In this document: in pieces, positions 43,579-52,794 of the stretch | How positions within the stretch are numbered: position 1 is the first letter of the stretch | Layout: each line of letters starts with the position of its first letter | Assembly: GCF_031846525.1 (NCBI RefSeq) | Contig: NZ_JAVRHM010000008.1 | Coordinates: forward strand, 1-64,000 | Origin: Autumnicola patrickiae | GTDB taxonomy: Bacteria; Bacteroidota; Bacteroidia; Flavobacteriales; Flavobacteriaceae | Length of the DNA stretch: 64,000 nt | Reading direction: 5' to 3' | Notes under the pieces: model-generated | Told to the model about the DNA's origin: nothing | What the model saw: only the letters and a program-made list of their open reading frames with translations | Database searches by the model: none | Made by a program: the position numbers and the translations under genes

Positions 43579-44601
43579 ATGAAAAAGAAAATACTAATTA
43601 CTGGTGCGGCAGGTTTTATTGGTTTTCATCTTGTAAAACGATTACTTCTTGATGGCTACTATGTAGTTGGTTTAGATAATTTAAATGATTATTATGATCC
43701 AAACCTGAAGTATGACAGGTTAAAAGAATTAGGGGTAATAAAGGAGCATTCTGAAAAATATAGTGCGACTGTACAAAGTGCTACTTATGAAAATTTCAAA
43801 TTTACTAATTTAGATTTACAAGACCGGCAAGAGCTTCCGTTGTTGTTTCATACTGAAGAATTTGATATTGTATGTAATCTGGCAGCGCAGGCAGGGGTGA
43901 GGTACAGTATTGAAAATCCCAATGCTTATATTGACAGTAATATTGTTGGTTTTGCTAACTTACTAGAATGTTGTAGACAATATCATGTTAAGCGGCTTGT
44001 TTTTGCCAGTAGTTCCAGTGTTTATGGTCAAAACAAGAAAGTGCCTTTTTCAACAGGGGATCAGGTCGATGAGCCGATAAGTCTGTATGCAGCTACAAAA
44101 AAATCTAATGAGCTGATGGCTTATACTTATAGTCATTTGTATGATTTTGAAACAATTGGTCTAAGATTTTTTACTGTCTATGGTCCGTGGGGTCGGCCAG
44201 ATATGGCTATGTTTCTTTTTACAGATGCCATAGATAATGGACGGCCAATTAAAGTTTTTAATGAAGGAAATTTAGAGAGGGATTTTACCTATGTTGATGA
44301 TATTGTAGAAGGAATAATGCCGGTTATTAATTTGGAGACTACAAGCAATACCCCAAAATATTCATTATACAATATAGGAAATAGCAGTCCGGTTAAATTA
44401 ATGGATTTTATAACGGAAATAGAGAAGCATCTTGGAAAGAAGGCGCAGAAGGATATGTTACCTATGCAACCAGGAGACGTGGAAAGAACATGGGCAGATG
44501 TTACCTCACTTAAGAAAGATTTTGGCTACAATCCCCATACATCGGTTTCTGAAGGGGTTGGTAATTTCGTTAAATGGTATAAAAGCTATTACAAAAAGTG
44601 A
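43579..44601 (+). CDS. UDP-glucuronate 4-epimerase-like SDR
   Basis: The 340-residue extended SDR has GAAGFIGFHLVKRLL (about 8-22), the long LNDYYDPNLKYDRLKEL insertion (residues about 35-52) typical of UDP-glucuronate 4-epimerases (CapI/GAE), SSSSVYGQN (about 139-147) and YAATKKSNELMA (about 163-174). It would convert the UDP-GlcA from Ugd to UDP-GalA. The usual cofactor motif and Tyr-Lys pair are intact. A promoter element lies downstream before the ABC exporter. Confidence 0.88.
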   Translation: MKKKILITGAAGFIGFHLVKRLLLDGYYVVGLDNLNDYYDPNLKYDRLKELGVIKEHSEKYSATVQSATYENFKFTNLDLQDRQELPLLFHTEEFDIVCNLAAQAGVRYSIENPNAYIDSNIVGFANLLECCRQYHVKRLVFASSSSVYGQNKKVPFSTGDQVDEPISLYAATKKSNELMAYTYSHLYDFETIGLRFFTVYGPWGRPDMAMFLFTDAIDNGRPIKVFNEGNLERDFTYVDDIVEGIMPVINLETTSNTPKYSLYNIGNSSPVKLMDFITEIEKHLGKKAQKDMLPMQPGDVERTWADVTSLKKDFGYNPHTSVSEGVGNFVKWYKSYYKK

Positions 44602-44702
44602 TGAAGTCCTGGGGAATTGATATTTAAATAAACAATTAGTGCATATCTTTAAAAAGCGAATTTGAATTTTTAATCAGCAATGATTCTTATGAGATGAGGA
44701 GT

Positions 44703-44759
44703 TTTTGCATTTCTTTAAGATAAGCTAAGCAGCCTAGTGAATCAGAAGCTTTATCTTTG
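44703..44759 (+). promoter_or_regulatory. 18-nt box plus TATCTTTG promoter, copy 2
   Basis: TTTTGCATTTCTTTAAGA (44703-44720) and TATCTTTG (44752-44759) repeat the arrangement at 34798-34854 with the same 31-base spacing. AAGATAAGCT and AGCTTTATCTT flank the intervening DNA as an imperfect inverted repeat that includes the -7 box. It probably drives the exporter gene. Confidence 0.55.
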
Positions 44760-44808
44760 AACCAGATGAAAATGTTTTGATTAAAAATTGCATTAAATAA
44801 AAAAATAA

Positions 44809-46599
44809 TTGATAAAAAACTTCATAAAGAAATATTTCGAAAGCTTTGCCTTTTTTTATTCTTTTCTTCGCTACAGAATCTTTATAATAGTGCTTTTTAA
44901 TCTATTAATAGGAATTTTGGATGGTTTTGGTTTGACTATGTTTTTGCCATTGTTGCAAATGGTAGATGACTCCTCCTCTGTGGATTCGGAAAGTATGGGA
45001 AAATTACGGTTCTTAACCGACTTTTTGGAAGAGTCCAACATACCTATGAGCTTGTTTATTGTGCTGTCTTTTATGACAATTTTCTTTTTTGCAAAAGGTA
45101 TAGCGCAGTATTTTGCAGGAGTTTATCGGGTAAATGTTCAACAGTGGTTTATCAAGAAACTTCGGGTTACAAATATTAAAGGCCTCAACAATCTTTCTTA
45201 TAAATATTTCGTAACCTCAGATGTTGGGAGGATCCAAAACACCCTTACCGGGGAAGTAGGTCGTATTTCCGTAGCTTTTACAAATTATTTTAAAGCATTG
45301 GAATATGCCATTCTTGTGGTTGTCTACATGATCTTCGCTTTTAGTGTTGATGCACAATTTGCTATTTTGGTGACAATAGGAGGAATATTGACCAATTTTT
45401 TATATAAGAAATTGTACAAAAACACCAAAGGGATTTCCCGTACACTAACGGGTGAGAGCAATATATTTCAAGGCTTAATCATACAAAATGTTGCGAATTA
45501 TAAATACCTAAAGGCCACAGGTTCATTAAAAAGGTATGGTAATAAACTGATCGAATCTGTGGAAAGTATTGAACGTAGCAATAAAAAAATAGGAAAGCTC
45601 GATGCTCTGCTTACTGCTGGTAGGGAACCCATTTTAATCGCTGTAGTTGTGGCTGTTATTTTTGTTCAAACCACTTATTTGGGGTCTTCATTGGCGCCAA
45701 TTCTTATAAGTTTGGTTTTCTTTTATAGAGCTTTGAATTATCTGATGCAAATGCAGGTAAGGTGGAACAAATTCCTTTCTGTTTCAGGGTCTTTGGAAAA
45801 CATTACAGATTTTGGCAAAGAGTTAAAGGCCAATAAAGAATTTGGGGGCAAGGAAAAGTTGGAAGGTCCAATTAGGAAATTTGAACTACGGGATGTTTCA
45901 TTTTACTACGATGATTCGCCTGTTTTGCGGAACATTTCCCTTGAAATAAAGGAAAAGCAAACGACAGCCTTTGTAGGCGAAAGTGGGAGTGGGAAAACCA
46001 CCCTTGTCAATGTTATTGCAGGTTTATTGCCTGTAGATAACGGGAACTTCTTTATTAATGGGCACAAAAGTTCTGATTTGAATATTTCCACTTTGCAGGA
46101 GAGAACAGGCTACATAACCCAGGACCCGGTTATCTTTAATGATACTATTTTTAACAACGTAAGTTTTTGGGATGAAAAAACAGAAGAGAACCTGGATAAG
46201 TTCTGGAAAGCTGTTAAACAAGCTGCAATTTTGGATTTTGTTAATGAATTATCTGATAAGGAGGATTCAATTCTTGGGAATAATGGAACCAATTTAAGTG
46301 GTGGGCAGCGGCAACGAATTTCCATTGCCCGGGAACTATATAAGAATGTTGAAATTTTGATCCTGGATGAGGCTACCTCTGCTTTAGATTCTGAAACCGA
46401 GAGGGCAATCCAAGAAAACATTGATGAACTTAAAGGGGAATATACGATATTTATTGTGGCTCATAGAATTTCTACCATAAAAAATGCTGATAGAATTGTG
46501 GTTATGAGTCAGGGGGAAATATCGAATGTTGGAGCTTTCAAACTTTTAATGGAGTCATCACCGTACTTTAAGAAGTTAGTAGAACTGCAGGAAGTTTAG
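44809..46599 (+). CDS. ABC exporter (fused permease and ATPase), possible glycan flippase
   Basis: The 596-residue half-transporter has about six membrane helices in residues 20-320 and an ATPase domain (about 350-596) with Walker A GESGSGKTTLVN, signature LSGGQRQRISIA and Walker B ILILDEATSALD, followed by the switch His in IFIVAHRIS. It belongs to the MsbA/PglK-like type IV exporters. In this locus the likely role is flipping a lipid-linked oligosaccharide, as PglK does; lipid or peptide export is an alternative. The start is a TTG at 44809; upstream ATGs run into stops. Confidence 0.85.
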   Translation: MIKNFIKKYFESFAFFYSFLRYRIFIIVLFNLLIGILDGFGLTMFLPLLQMVDDSSSVDSESMGKLRFLTDFLEESNIPMSLFIVLSFMTIFFFAKGIAQYFAGVYRVNVQQWFIKKLRVTNIKGLNNLSYKYFVTSDVGRIQNTLTGEVGRISVAFTNYFKALEYAILVVVYMIFAFSVDAQFAILVTIGGILTNFLYKKLYKNTKGISRTLTGESNIFQGLIIQNVANYKYLKATGSLKRYGNKLIESVESIERSNKKIGKLDALLTAGREPILIAVVVAVIFVQTTYLGSSLAPILISLVFFYRALNYLMQMQVRWNKFLSVSGSLENITDFGKELKANKEFGGKEKLEGPIRKFELRDVSFYYDDSPVLRNISLEIKEKQTTAFVGESGSGKTTLVNVIAGLLPVDNGNFFINGHKSSDLNISTLQERTGYITQDPVIFNDTIFNNVSFWDEKTEENLDKFWKAVKQAAILDFVNELSDKEDSILGNNGTNLSGGQRQRISIARELYKNVEILILDEATSALDSETERAIQENIDELKGEYTIFIVAHRISTIKNADRIVVMSQGEISNVGAFKLLMESSPYFKKLVELQEV

Positions 46600-46711
46600 A
46601 GCTATTCTAAATTTTCCTAAAATTATGACCATTTGAGGCTAAATGATGCTGTCGTCCAAGTTAGATCCATTTTTCCTTGAGTTTAGGGATTGTATAAAAT
46701 AGTATATTTTT

Positions 46712-47560
46712 ATGAGAAAACGAATAGTTTCTAAAATCAAAAAATTTATTGGTGCGTCTAAATTTAGATGGCTAGGATTAAGAGGGAAAAAACCAATAAG
46801 AGTTTACTATTGGAAAAAAAAGGTGAATTTTGGTGATTTGATCACGCCAAGCCTATTAATAAAATTTGGATATGTTCCTGTTTTTTCCAAACCTGATAAA
46901 GAAGCACAACTAATTTCAACAGGTAGTTTAATAGAGCATATTAAACCGAATTTTAAGGGCTATATTTTGGGAACGGGCGCTATAAATGAGAAAACTGAAA
47001 ATTTTTTTCCTAATGCCAAAATTTTAGGATTGAGAGGTGAATTTACAAAAGAGAACCTTGATGTTCAAAAAGAAATAGTTCTTGGAGATCCCGGTTTAAT
47101 TTCCTCGATCCTTCTTAAGGAAAGATGTAAAAAAGAATTCAGGCTTGGTATTGTCCCGCACTTTTCAGATTTAGAGAATCCTTCGGTGAGTAATCTGGAA
47201 AAAAATAATCCTTCTGAAATTACCATTATAGATGTCCGGAACGAACCTGTTCATGTATTATCTCACATGGATAAGTGTGAATATATTTTATCCTCATCCT
47301 TACATGGTTTAATATGTGCAGATTCTTTGGGTATTCCTAATAAATGGATTAAACTTTCCCAATTATTGGGAAATGATTTTAAATTTAAAGACTATTATTC
47401 CGTTTTTGGTGTTGAGCCTCAGCCTTTAATTATTAACGGAAGTGAATCGCCAGATGAACTTATTTCTCACACAGTTCTTCAAGATCCTAAGAAGTTGGAG
47501 AAATTAAAAGGCGATTTGATAAGCGCTTTTGAAAACTTGCACCAAACGATTAACGGGTGA
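46712..47560 (+). CDS. Polysaccharide pyruvyltransferase family protein
   Basis: The 282-residue protein resembles ExoV/CsaB-type pyruvyltransferases, which add a pyruvate ketal to sugars. Family marks are VYYWKKKVNFGDLITPSLL (about 30-48), YILGTGAINE (residues about 85-94), the GDPGLISSIL segment and CEYILSSSLHGLICADSLGIPNKW (about 190-213) with the conserved Ser-Ser-Leu-His-Gly. All of these features appear intact. Pyruvylation would add negative charge to the glycan. It stands alone between the exporter and the GT2 pair, with 100-base and 68-base gaps. Confidence 0.85.
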   Translation: MRKRIVSKIKKFIGASKFRWLGLRGKKPIRVYYWKKKVNFGDLITPSLLIKFGYVPVFSKPDKEAQLISTGSLIEHIKPNFKGYILGTGAINEKTENFFPNAKILGLRGEFTKENLDVQKEIVLGDPGLISSILLKERCKKEFRLGIVPHFSDLENPSVSNLEKNNPSEITIIDVRNEPVHVLSHMDKCEYILSSSLHGLICADSLGIPNKWIKLSQLLGNDFKFKDYYSVFGVEPQPLIINGSESPDELISHTVLQDPKKLEKLKGDLISAFENLHQTING

Positions 47561-47627
47561 TAATTTAATATAGATGAACAGAGTTTTAAATCCGTGAAGA
47601 ACAATTTTAAAATTTTCGATCAATATA

Positions 47628-48554
47628 ATGAAGAACGATCTTACCGAATTTAAAGTTTCAGTAATTATACCTGTTTACAATGCCGGTCCTTTTGTAGCTA
47701 AGGCTGTGCAATCTGCAGTTGATTTACCGGAAGTAGGCGAAATAATTCTTGTTGAAGATAATTCTCCTGATAATGCCCTAGAAGTCTGTCGTGAATTGGA
47801 AGCGAAATATGAGAAGATAAAACTGTTGAGACATCCGGGAGGAGATAATAGAGGTGTATCAGCTAGTAGAAATCTTGGTATTGAGAATTCCCGTTTTTCA
47901 TATATAGCTTTTCTTGATGCTGATGACTGGTATCTTCCCGAACGTTTTAAAAAGGATAAAATCTCCTTTGCTAACTCTCATGACGTAGATGCTGTTTATT
48001 CTTTTTCCGTTTTGGAAGAGAATCATGAAAGAACGCATAAAAACCAAAAGACCAAACCAGATATTCGTGAGGAGATAGGTAATGCAGGTATAAAAGAGTT
48101 CTATAAATATGCTTTAGAAAAGAGGTGGCCGGATTTTCACACTAATAGTATTACATTAAAAAAGGAATTTTTGGTGAAGGATAAATTATTTGATGAACGT
48201 CTTCGATTACATGAAGATTCTGAATTGTGGAAGCGATTAATAAGAAGAGGAAAATTCATGCCTGGTGAAATTTTACATCCTGTAACTATAATTAGGAGAC
48301 ATGACAAAAACACAATAACATCCAGAACTCTCAATTCGAGATTAAAAATGCACGCGGTTTTCATTGACAACATTGGAATAGAAAATTTATACGGATTTGA
48401 AAAGAAACATTCAATACGAGATATTGCACGTACTAAAAGCAGGACTAAATCTAACAATTGGGCGAGAAGATTCTTTTTTAGATTAAATTTGATTAAAGCC
48501 AAAACAGGGTCTAATAAATTTTTGAGGGAATTTGTGGTAGCTAATTTGAAATAA
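47628..48554 (+). CDS. Glycosyltransferase family 2
   Basis: The 308-residue GT-A enzyme has the GT2 opening VSVIIPVYNAGPFVAKAVQSA (residues 10-30, longest conserved part), the nucleotide-binding VEDNSPDN (42-49), NRGVSASRNLGI (74-85) and the metal-binding DADD (97-100). A C-terminal helical region holds HTNSITLKK and LHEDSELWKR, the latter with the probable catalytic base. No membrane helix is evident. It is a close paralog of the next gene (48658). Donor and acceptor sugars are unknown. Confidence 0.88.
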   Translation: MKNDLTEFKVSVIIPVYNAGPFVAKAVQSAVDLPEVGEIILVEDNSPDNALEVCRELEAKYEKIKLLRHPGGDNRGVSASRNLGIENSRFSYIAFLDADDWYLPERFKKDKISFANSHDVDAVYSFSVLEENHERTHKNQKTKPDIREEIGNAGIKEFYKYALEKRWPDFHTNSITLKKEFLVKDKLFDERLRLHEDSELWKRLIRRGKFMPGEILHPVTIIRRHDKNTITSRTLNSRLKMHAVFIDNIGIENLYGFEKKHSIRDIARTKSRTKSNNWARRFFFRLNLIKAKTGSNKFLREFVVANLK

Positions 48555-48657
48555 ATTATTAATGCATCTTTTGGAGTAATTTTTCTAAACTTGAGGAGTT
48601 AAAAAGTAGAGGTGCTTACCTGAAGCTAGTAGTGCCTCCTGGGACAATAAGCAACCT

Positions 48658-49593
48658 ATGATAAATAATATAGAACTTAAATTTAAGGTTTCAGGGATCA
48701 TACCTGTCTTTCGAGAAAACCACTTTGTTCGGGAGGCAATAAATTCAGTTTTAGGTCAGGACGAAGTCGGAGAAATCCTTCTGGTGGAAAATGATGCTCT
48801 TGAGATATGTGAAGAGATAGAAAATCAAAATGACAAAGTAAAGATAATAACTCCTTCCATTGAAAAGATTGGAAATGTCTCAGCTAATCTTAATTTGGGA
48901 ATTACAAGATCAAACTTTGATTATGTTGCTTTTTTAGATGCTAATGACTGGTATCTTCCCAACCGTTTTAAGAAAGATCAGGAGATGTTTTTAAAACATG
49001 CAAATGCTGATGTTGTTTACTCTTCAGTGCAATCGGGACAAAATAACAATGCTCCTTTAAAGAATGCGAAAATTGGGGATCCAAGAAAGATTATTGGTGA
49101 AAATGCAACACCAAAGGAATTTTATAAGTTTTCTCTTCTCGTAAAACAACAACATCCTTCTTTTCATACGAACAGTTTAACTATTAGAAAAAAATTTCTA
49201 CTCGAAGATAAACTATTCGATGAGCGGCTTAGATTACATCAGGATTCGGAACTGTGGAGACGATTTTTGAGACGTGGTAACTTTTTTGCAGGGAAATTAG
49301 AAGAACCTGTAGCAGTGATTCGGGAACATGAAGACAATAGAATCACTTCTCGAACGGTTAAATCAAGGTTGCTAATGTATGCTGTATTTATTGAAAACGT
49401 GGGAGTGGCTAATATGTATGGCTTTGAAAAAAAATATCATTTAAAAGAAATTCTTCGTGCCCAAAGCAAACTTCTCGAAAGTAATTGGAAACGGAGAATA
49501 TTTTTTTATTCACAGCTGACTCTTTCTTTGCTGCAAAAGGATAGCTATTTAAAAAGCTTTACTAGTAATTACCTTTCTAAACAAGAAAATTAG
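48658..49593 (+). CDS. Glycosyltransferase family 2 paralog with altered active-site motifs
   Basis: This 311-residue protein is a paralog of the preceding GT2: C-terminal stretches such as DKLFDERLRLHQDSELWRR (about 183-201) and ITSRTVKSRLLMYAVFIENVG align along the whole length. The catalytic N-terminus has changed: the UDP-binding VEDNSPDN of the neighbour is shortened to VENDA (43-47), and the metal-binding DADD is DAND (94-97). Activity may be lost or the specificity altered. It may act as a partner subunit of its paralog. The frame is intact. Confidence 0.8.
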   Translation: MINNIELKFKVSGIIPVFRENHFVREAINSVLGQDEVGEILLVENDALEICEEIENQNDKVKIITPSIEKIGNVSANLNLGITRSNFDYVAFLDANDWYLPNRFKKDQEMFLKHANADVVYSSVQSGQNNNAPLKNAKIGDPRKIIGENATPKEFYKFSLLVKQQHPSFHTNSLTIRKKFLLEDKLFDERLRLHQDSELWRRFLRRGNFFAGKLEEPVAVIREHEDNRITSRTVKSRLLMYAVFIENVGVANMYGFEKKYHLKEILRAQSKLLESNWKRRIFFYSQLTLSLLQKDSYLKSFTSNYLSKQEN

Positions 49594-49736
49594 TTCTTTC
49601 TGTAAGTAAGCCGAATAATCAGGTGGCATTTTTGTTCTATTGTTCCTGTTAAAGTATAATTAAAATAAAGGCTGTTGCCCTGCTAGGCTCTTTAAAGTTT
49701 TTATCTTTAACAATTCTAAAAAATATAAACTCATAT

Positions 49737-50753
49737 ATGTTGGATTTATCTGGTAAATCTGTCCTGATTACGGGCGGAACAGGATCATTGGGAAAAGCTT
49801 TAACTGCACATATTTTAAAACACTCCCCACAGGTGAAAAGGCTTGTGATCTTTTCAAGAGATGAACAGAAACAATTTGAAATGGCTCAGGAGTATCCCTC
49901 CTCCAAATTCCCTCAACTTCGTTTTTTTATTGGTGATGTAAGGGATTACGAAAGGGTGAAAAGAGCTTTTCGCGGGGTCGATTATGTAATCCACGCTGCG
50001 GCTATGAAACATGTTCCTATTGCAGAATATAATCCTATGGAATGTGTGAAGACCAACATTCTTGGTGCAGAAAATATCATTAATGCCTGTACAGATTCTG
50101 GGGTTACAAGTGTGGTGGCATTATCTACCGACAAAGCGGCGGCCCCTGTGAATTTATATGGGGCTACCAAGCTTGCATCAGATAAACTTTTTGTAGCTGC
50201 TAACAATATCGTGGGATCCAATCCTATTCGTTTTTCTGTAGTTAGATATGGAAATGTTATGGGTTCTAATGGTTCGGTAATTCCATTTTTCCTGAAGAAA
50301 AGAAAAGAAGGTGTTTTGCCAATTACAGATCCTACCATGACCCGCTTTAATATTTCGTTGCAAGGGGGCGTGGATATGGTAATGCATGCACTCGAAAATG
50401 CGTGGGGCGGTGAAATTTTTGTTCCGAAGATCCCATCTTATAAAATAACAGATGTGGCAGAAGCAATTGGACCAGATTGTGAGAAGCCGGTGGTCGGAAT
50501 TCGTCCGGGGGAAAAGATCCATGAGGAAATGATTACATCTTCCGATTCTTTTTACACCTATGACCTCGGTAAATATTATGCCATCGTTCCTACAACGCAC
50601 CGTTGGAAAGTAGATGATTTTGTAAAAGAATTTAATGCGGAAAAGGTCCCAATGGGCTTCCGTTATAATTCTGGTGAAAACACCGAATGGGAATCGGTAG
50701 AAAGACTAAGGGAGCTTATTAAAGAACATGTAGATCCTACTTTTGAAGCATAA
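49737..50753 (+). CDS. pseB: UDP-GlcNAc 4,6-dehydratase (inverting), PseB
   Basis: PseB begins pseudaminic acid synthesis by dehydrating UDP-GlcNAc and inverting C5. The 338-residue SDR has ITGGTGSLGKALTAHIL (about 10-26), AAAMKHVPIAEYNPMECVKTN (about 87-107) with the family's catalytic Met-Lys, and STDKAAAPVNLYGATK (about 127-142). It opens the compact cassette 49737-57883, and pseC starts nine bases later. A TATCTTTA sequence at 49702-49709 may serve as its promoter. Confidence 0.93.
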   Translation: MLDLSGKSVLITGGTGSLGKALTAHILKHSPQVKRLVIFSRDEQKQFEMAQEYPSSKFPQLRFFIGDVRDYERVKRAFRGVDYVIHAAAMKHVPIAEYNPMECVKTNILGAENIINACTDSGVTSVVALSTDKAAAPVNLYGATKLASDKLFVAANNIVGSNPIRFSVVRYGNVMGSNGSVIPFFLKKRKEGVLPITDPTMTRFNISLQGGVDMVMHALENAWGGEIFVPKIPSYKITDVAEAIGPDCEKPVVGIRPGEKIHEEMITSSDSFYTYDLGKYYAIVPTTHRWKVDDFVKEFNAEKVPMGFRYNSGENTEWESVERLRELIKEHVDPTFEA

Positions 50754-50762
50754 CCAAAAATT

Positions 50763-51968
50763 ATGAGGGAAATTATACCATACGGAAGGCAGGATATTAC
50801 TGAGGAAGATATAAATATCGTGGTCGAGACTTTAAAGTCTGATTACCTAACACAAGGTCCCAGAATTGCAGAATTTGAAGAAGCCTTTGCTGAATATTGT
50901 GGAAGCAAATATGCAGTTGCCGTTTCCAACGGCACGGCTGCGCTTCATCTCTGTGCGCTTTCGTTAGATGTTCAAAAAGGCGATAAAGTCATTACGACAC
51001 CTATCACTTTTGCTGCTTCTGCAAACTGCGTAAGGTATTGCGGTGGGGAAGTGGTTTTTGCTGATATAGATCCTGACTCTTATTTGCTCGACATAAATAA
51101 AGTTCGCGAACTTCTTGAAAATGCTCCTAAAGGTACCTATAAAGGGATTATTCCTGTAGATTTTGCAGGAAGGGCTGTCAACCTTGAAGCTTTCAGAAAA
51201 TTAGCAGATGAACACGGTTTGTGGATTATTGAAGATTCCTGTCATGCGCCCGGTGGATATTTTGAAGATTCCAAAGGAAACAAGCAAATCTGTGGAAATG
51301 GAAAATTTGCAGAACTTTCCATTTTTTCTTTTCACCCAGTGAAGCATATCGCCAGTGGGGAAGGCGGAATGATCACTACTGATGATGAGGAACTTTATGA
51401 GAAGTTACTGCAATTAAGGACCCACGGAATTGTGAAGGGCGACGAAAAATATCAAAATTCAATAGAATTTGCTACAGGATCTTCTGTCATGTCGAAGGGA
51501 GTCGAGACATATCCTAACTGGTATATGGAAATGCAGGATCTTGGATATAACTATAGAATAACCGATTTTCAGGCTGCTCTAGGTTCGAGTCAATTAAAAA
51601 GGGCAGATGATGGTTTGGAACGACGTCGGGAGCTGGCTTCACAATATTACAAAGCTTTTCAGGATAAAGGCTATATTAAAGGACAATCTGGCGTAGTGGA
51701 AGGCCATGCATACCACCTCTACATCATTGAAGTGGAAGATAGGATGGGATTGTACAACTTCTTGCGGGAGCAAAACATTTTTGCCCAAATCCATTATATT
51801 CCCTGCCACCTGATGCCTTATTACAGGCAATTTGGCTGGAAAGAAGGTGATCTGCCCAATTCCGAAGAATATTATATGCATTGTATAAGTTTACCTATGT
51901 TTCCAACCCTTACCAATGAAGAACAATCTTTTGTTATTGAAAAGGTAAATTCATTTTATGAAGGTTAG
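50763..51968 (+). CDS. pseC: PLP aminotransferase PseC
   Basis: PseC transfers an amino group to C4 of the PseB product, giving UDP-4-amino-4,6-dideoxy-N-acetyl-beta-L-altrosamine. The 401-residue DegT/DnrJ/EryC1 enzyme has the N-terminal IPYGRQDITEEDI (about 4-16), YAVAVSNGTAALHL (about 51-64), the EDSCHAPGG segment with the PLP-ring Asp (residues about 156-164) and the lysine in SIFSFHPVKHIASGEGG (about 184-200). All key residues are present. Its end overlaps the next gene by 11 bases. Confidence 0.93.
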   Translation: MREIIPYGRQDITEEDINIVVETLKSDYLTQGPRIAEFEEAFAEYCGSKYAVAVSNGTAALHLCALSLDVQKGDKVITTPITFAASANCVRYCGGEVVFADIDPDSYLLDINKVRELLENAPKGTYKGIIPVDFAGRAVNLEAFRKLADEHGLWIIEDSCHAPGGYFEDSKGNKQICGNGKFAELSIFSFHPVKHIASGEGGMITTDDEELYEKLLQLRTHGIVKGDEKYQNSIEFATGSSVMSKGVETYPNWYMEMQDLGYNYRITDFQAALGSSQLKRADDGLERRRELASQYYKAFQDKGYIKGQSGVVEGHAYHLYIIEVEDRMGLYNFLREQNIFAQIHYIPCHLMPYYRQFGWKEGDLPNSEEYYMHCISLPMFPTLTNEEQSFVIEKVNSFYEG

Positions 51969-52794
51969 TGAAAAGTTAGGTTTAGGTACAGTTCAATTTG
52001 GATTATCTTATGGGATATCCAACAAACATGGGAAAACTTCAAAGGAGGAAGTACAAAAAATCCTAAGTTCAGCCCGGGAGAATGGCATTGAAATGCTGGA
52101 TTCTGCTTCTGCTTATGGAAATGCAGAAGAAGTGCTTGGGACAAGTCATATCAGCAGTTTTAAGTTGGTGTCCAAATTTTTGCCTCCTTTGGAAGGAGAA
52201 AAAGTTTTAGATCAACTTAGAAAAAGTTTCGAAAACCTGCGCTTGGATCATATATATGGATATTTAGCGCATCGTCCAATTGAACTTTTAAACCACCCGG
52301 AACAGTGGGAGGAGTTGCAAAACTTTAAAGCTGAAGGAACAGTAGAAAAGATCGGATTTTCTCTAAATGAACCTGAAGAACTGGAAAAGCTTTTGGAAAA
52401 AGGGTACAAACCTGATTTGGTGCAGGTGCCATACAATTATTTTGACAGGAGGTTTGAATCTGCAATTCAGAAATTGAAGGAGCAAGGTTGTGAAATCCAT
52501 ACAAGATCTGCCTTTTTGCAGGGTTTGTTTTTTATGGATCCCAATGAACTGAGTGAATATTTTGACGAAGTAAAATCCCTTCTAAAGCAGCTTCGGGAAA
52601 TAGAATTATTAAATGGTGCTTTATTAAAGTTTGTACTGGAAAGACCTTTTATAGATAAGGTGATTACAGGGGTAGAGAATGAAGCTCAATTACTGCAAAA
52701 TATCGACAGTATTGAAAAAGCACCTGCTTTACCAAAACTCACAGAAACTGTATCAGACAATGTTTTAATACCCTCCAGATGGGCAAAAAGTTAA
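51958..52794 (+). CDS. Aldo/keto reductase in pseudaminic acid cassette
   Basis: A 278-residue TIM-barrel NAD(P)H reductase. Catalytic tetrad residues are visible: Asp and Tyr in MLDSASAYGNAEE (about 39-51), Lys in KLVSKF (about 63-68) and His in YLAHRP (about 97-102). It is locked between pseC and two Gfo/Idh oxidoreductases by short overlaps. The canonical six-step pathway to CMP-pseudaminate needs no such enzyme, so it may modify the nonulosonate or its precursor. The substrate is unknown. Confidence 0.83.
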   Translation: MKVSEKLGLGTVQFGLSYGISNKHGKTSKEEVQKILSSARENGIEMLDSASAYGNAEEVLGTSHISSFKLVSKFLPPLEGEKVLDQLRKSFENLRLDHIYGYLAHRPIELLNHPEQWEELQNFKAEGTVEKIGFSLNEPEELEKLLEKGYKPDLVQVPYNYFDRRFESAIQKLKEQGCEIHTRSAFLQGLFFMDPNELSEYFDEVKSLLKQLREIELLNGALLKFVLERPFIDKVITGVENEAQLLQNIDSIEKAPALPKLTETVSDNVLIPSRWAKS

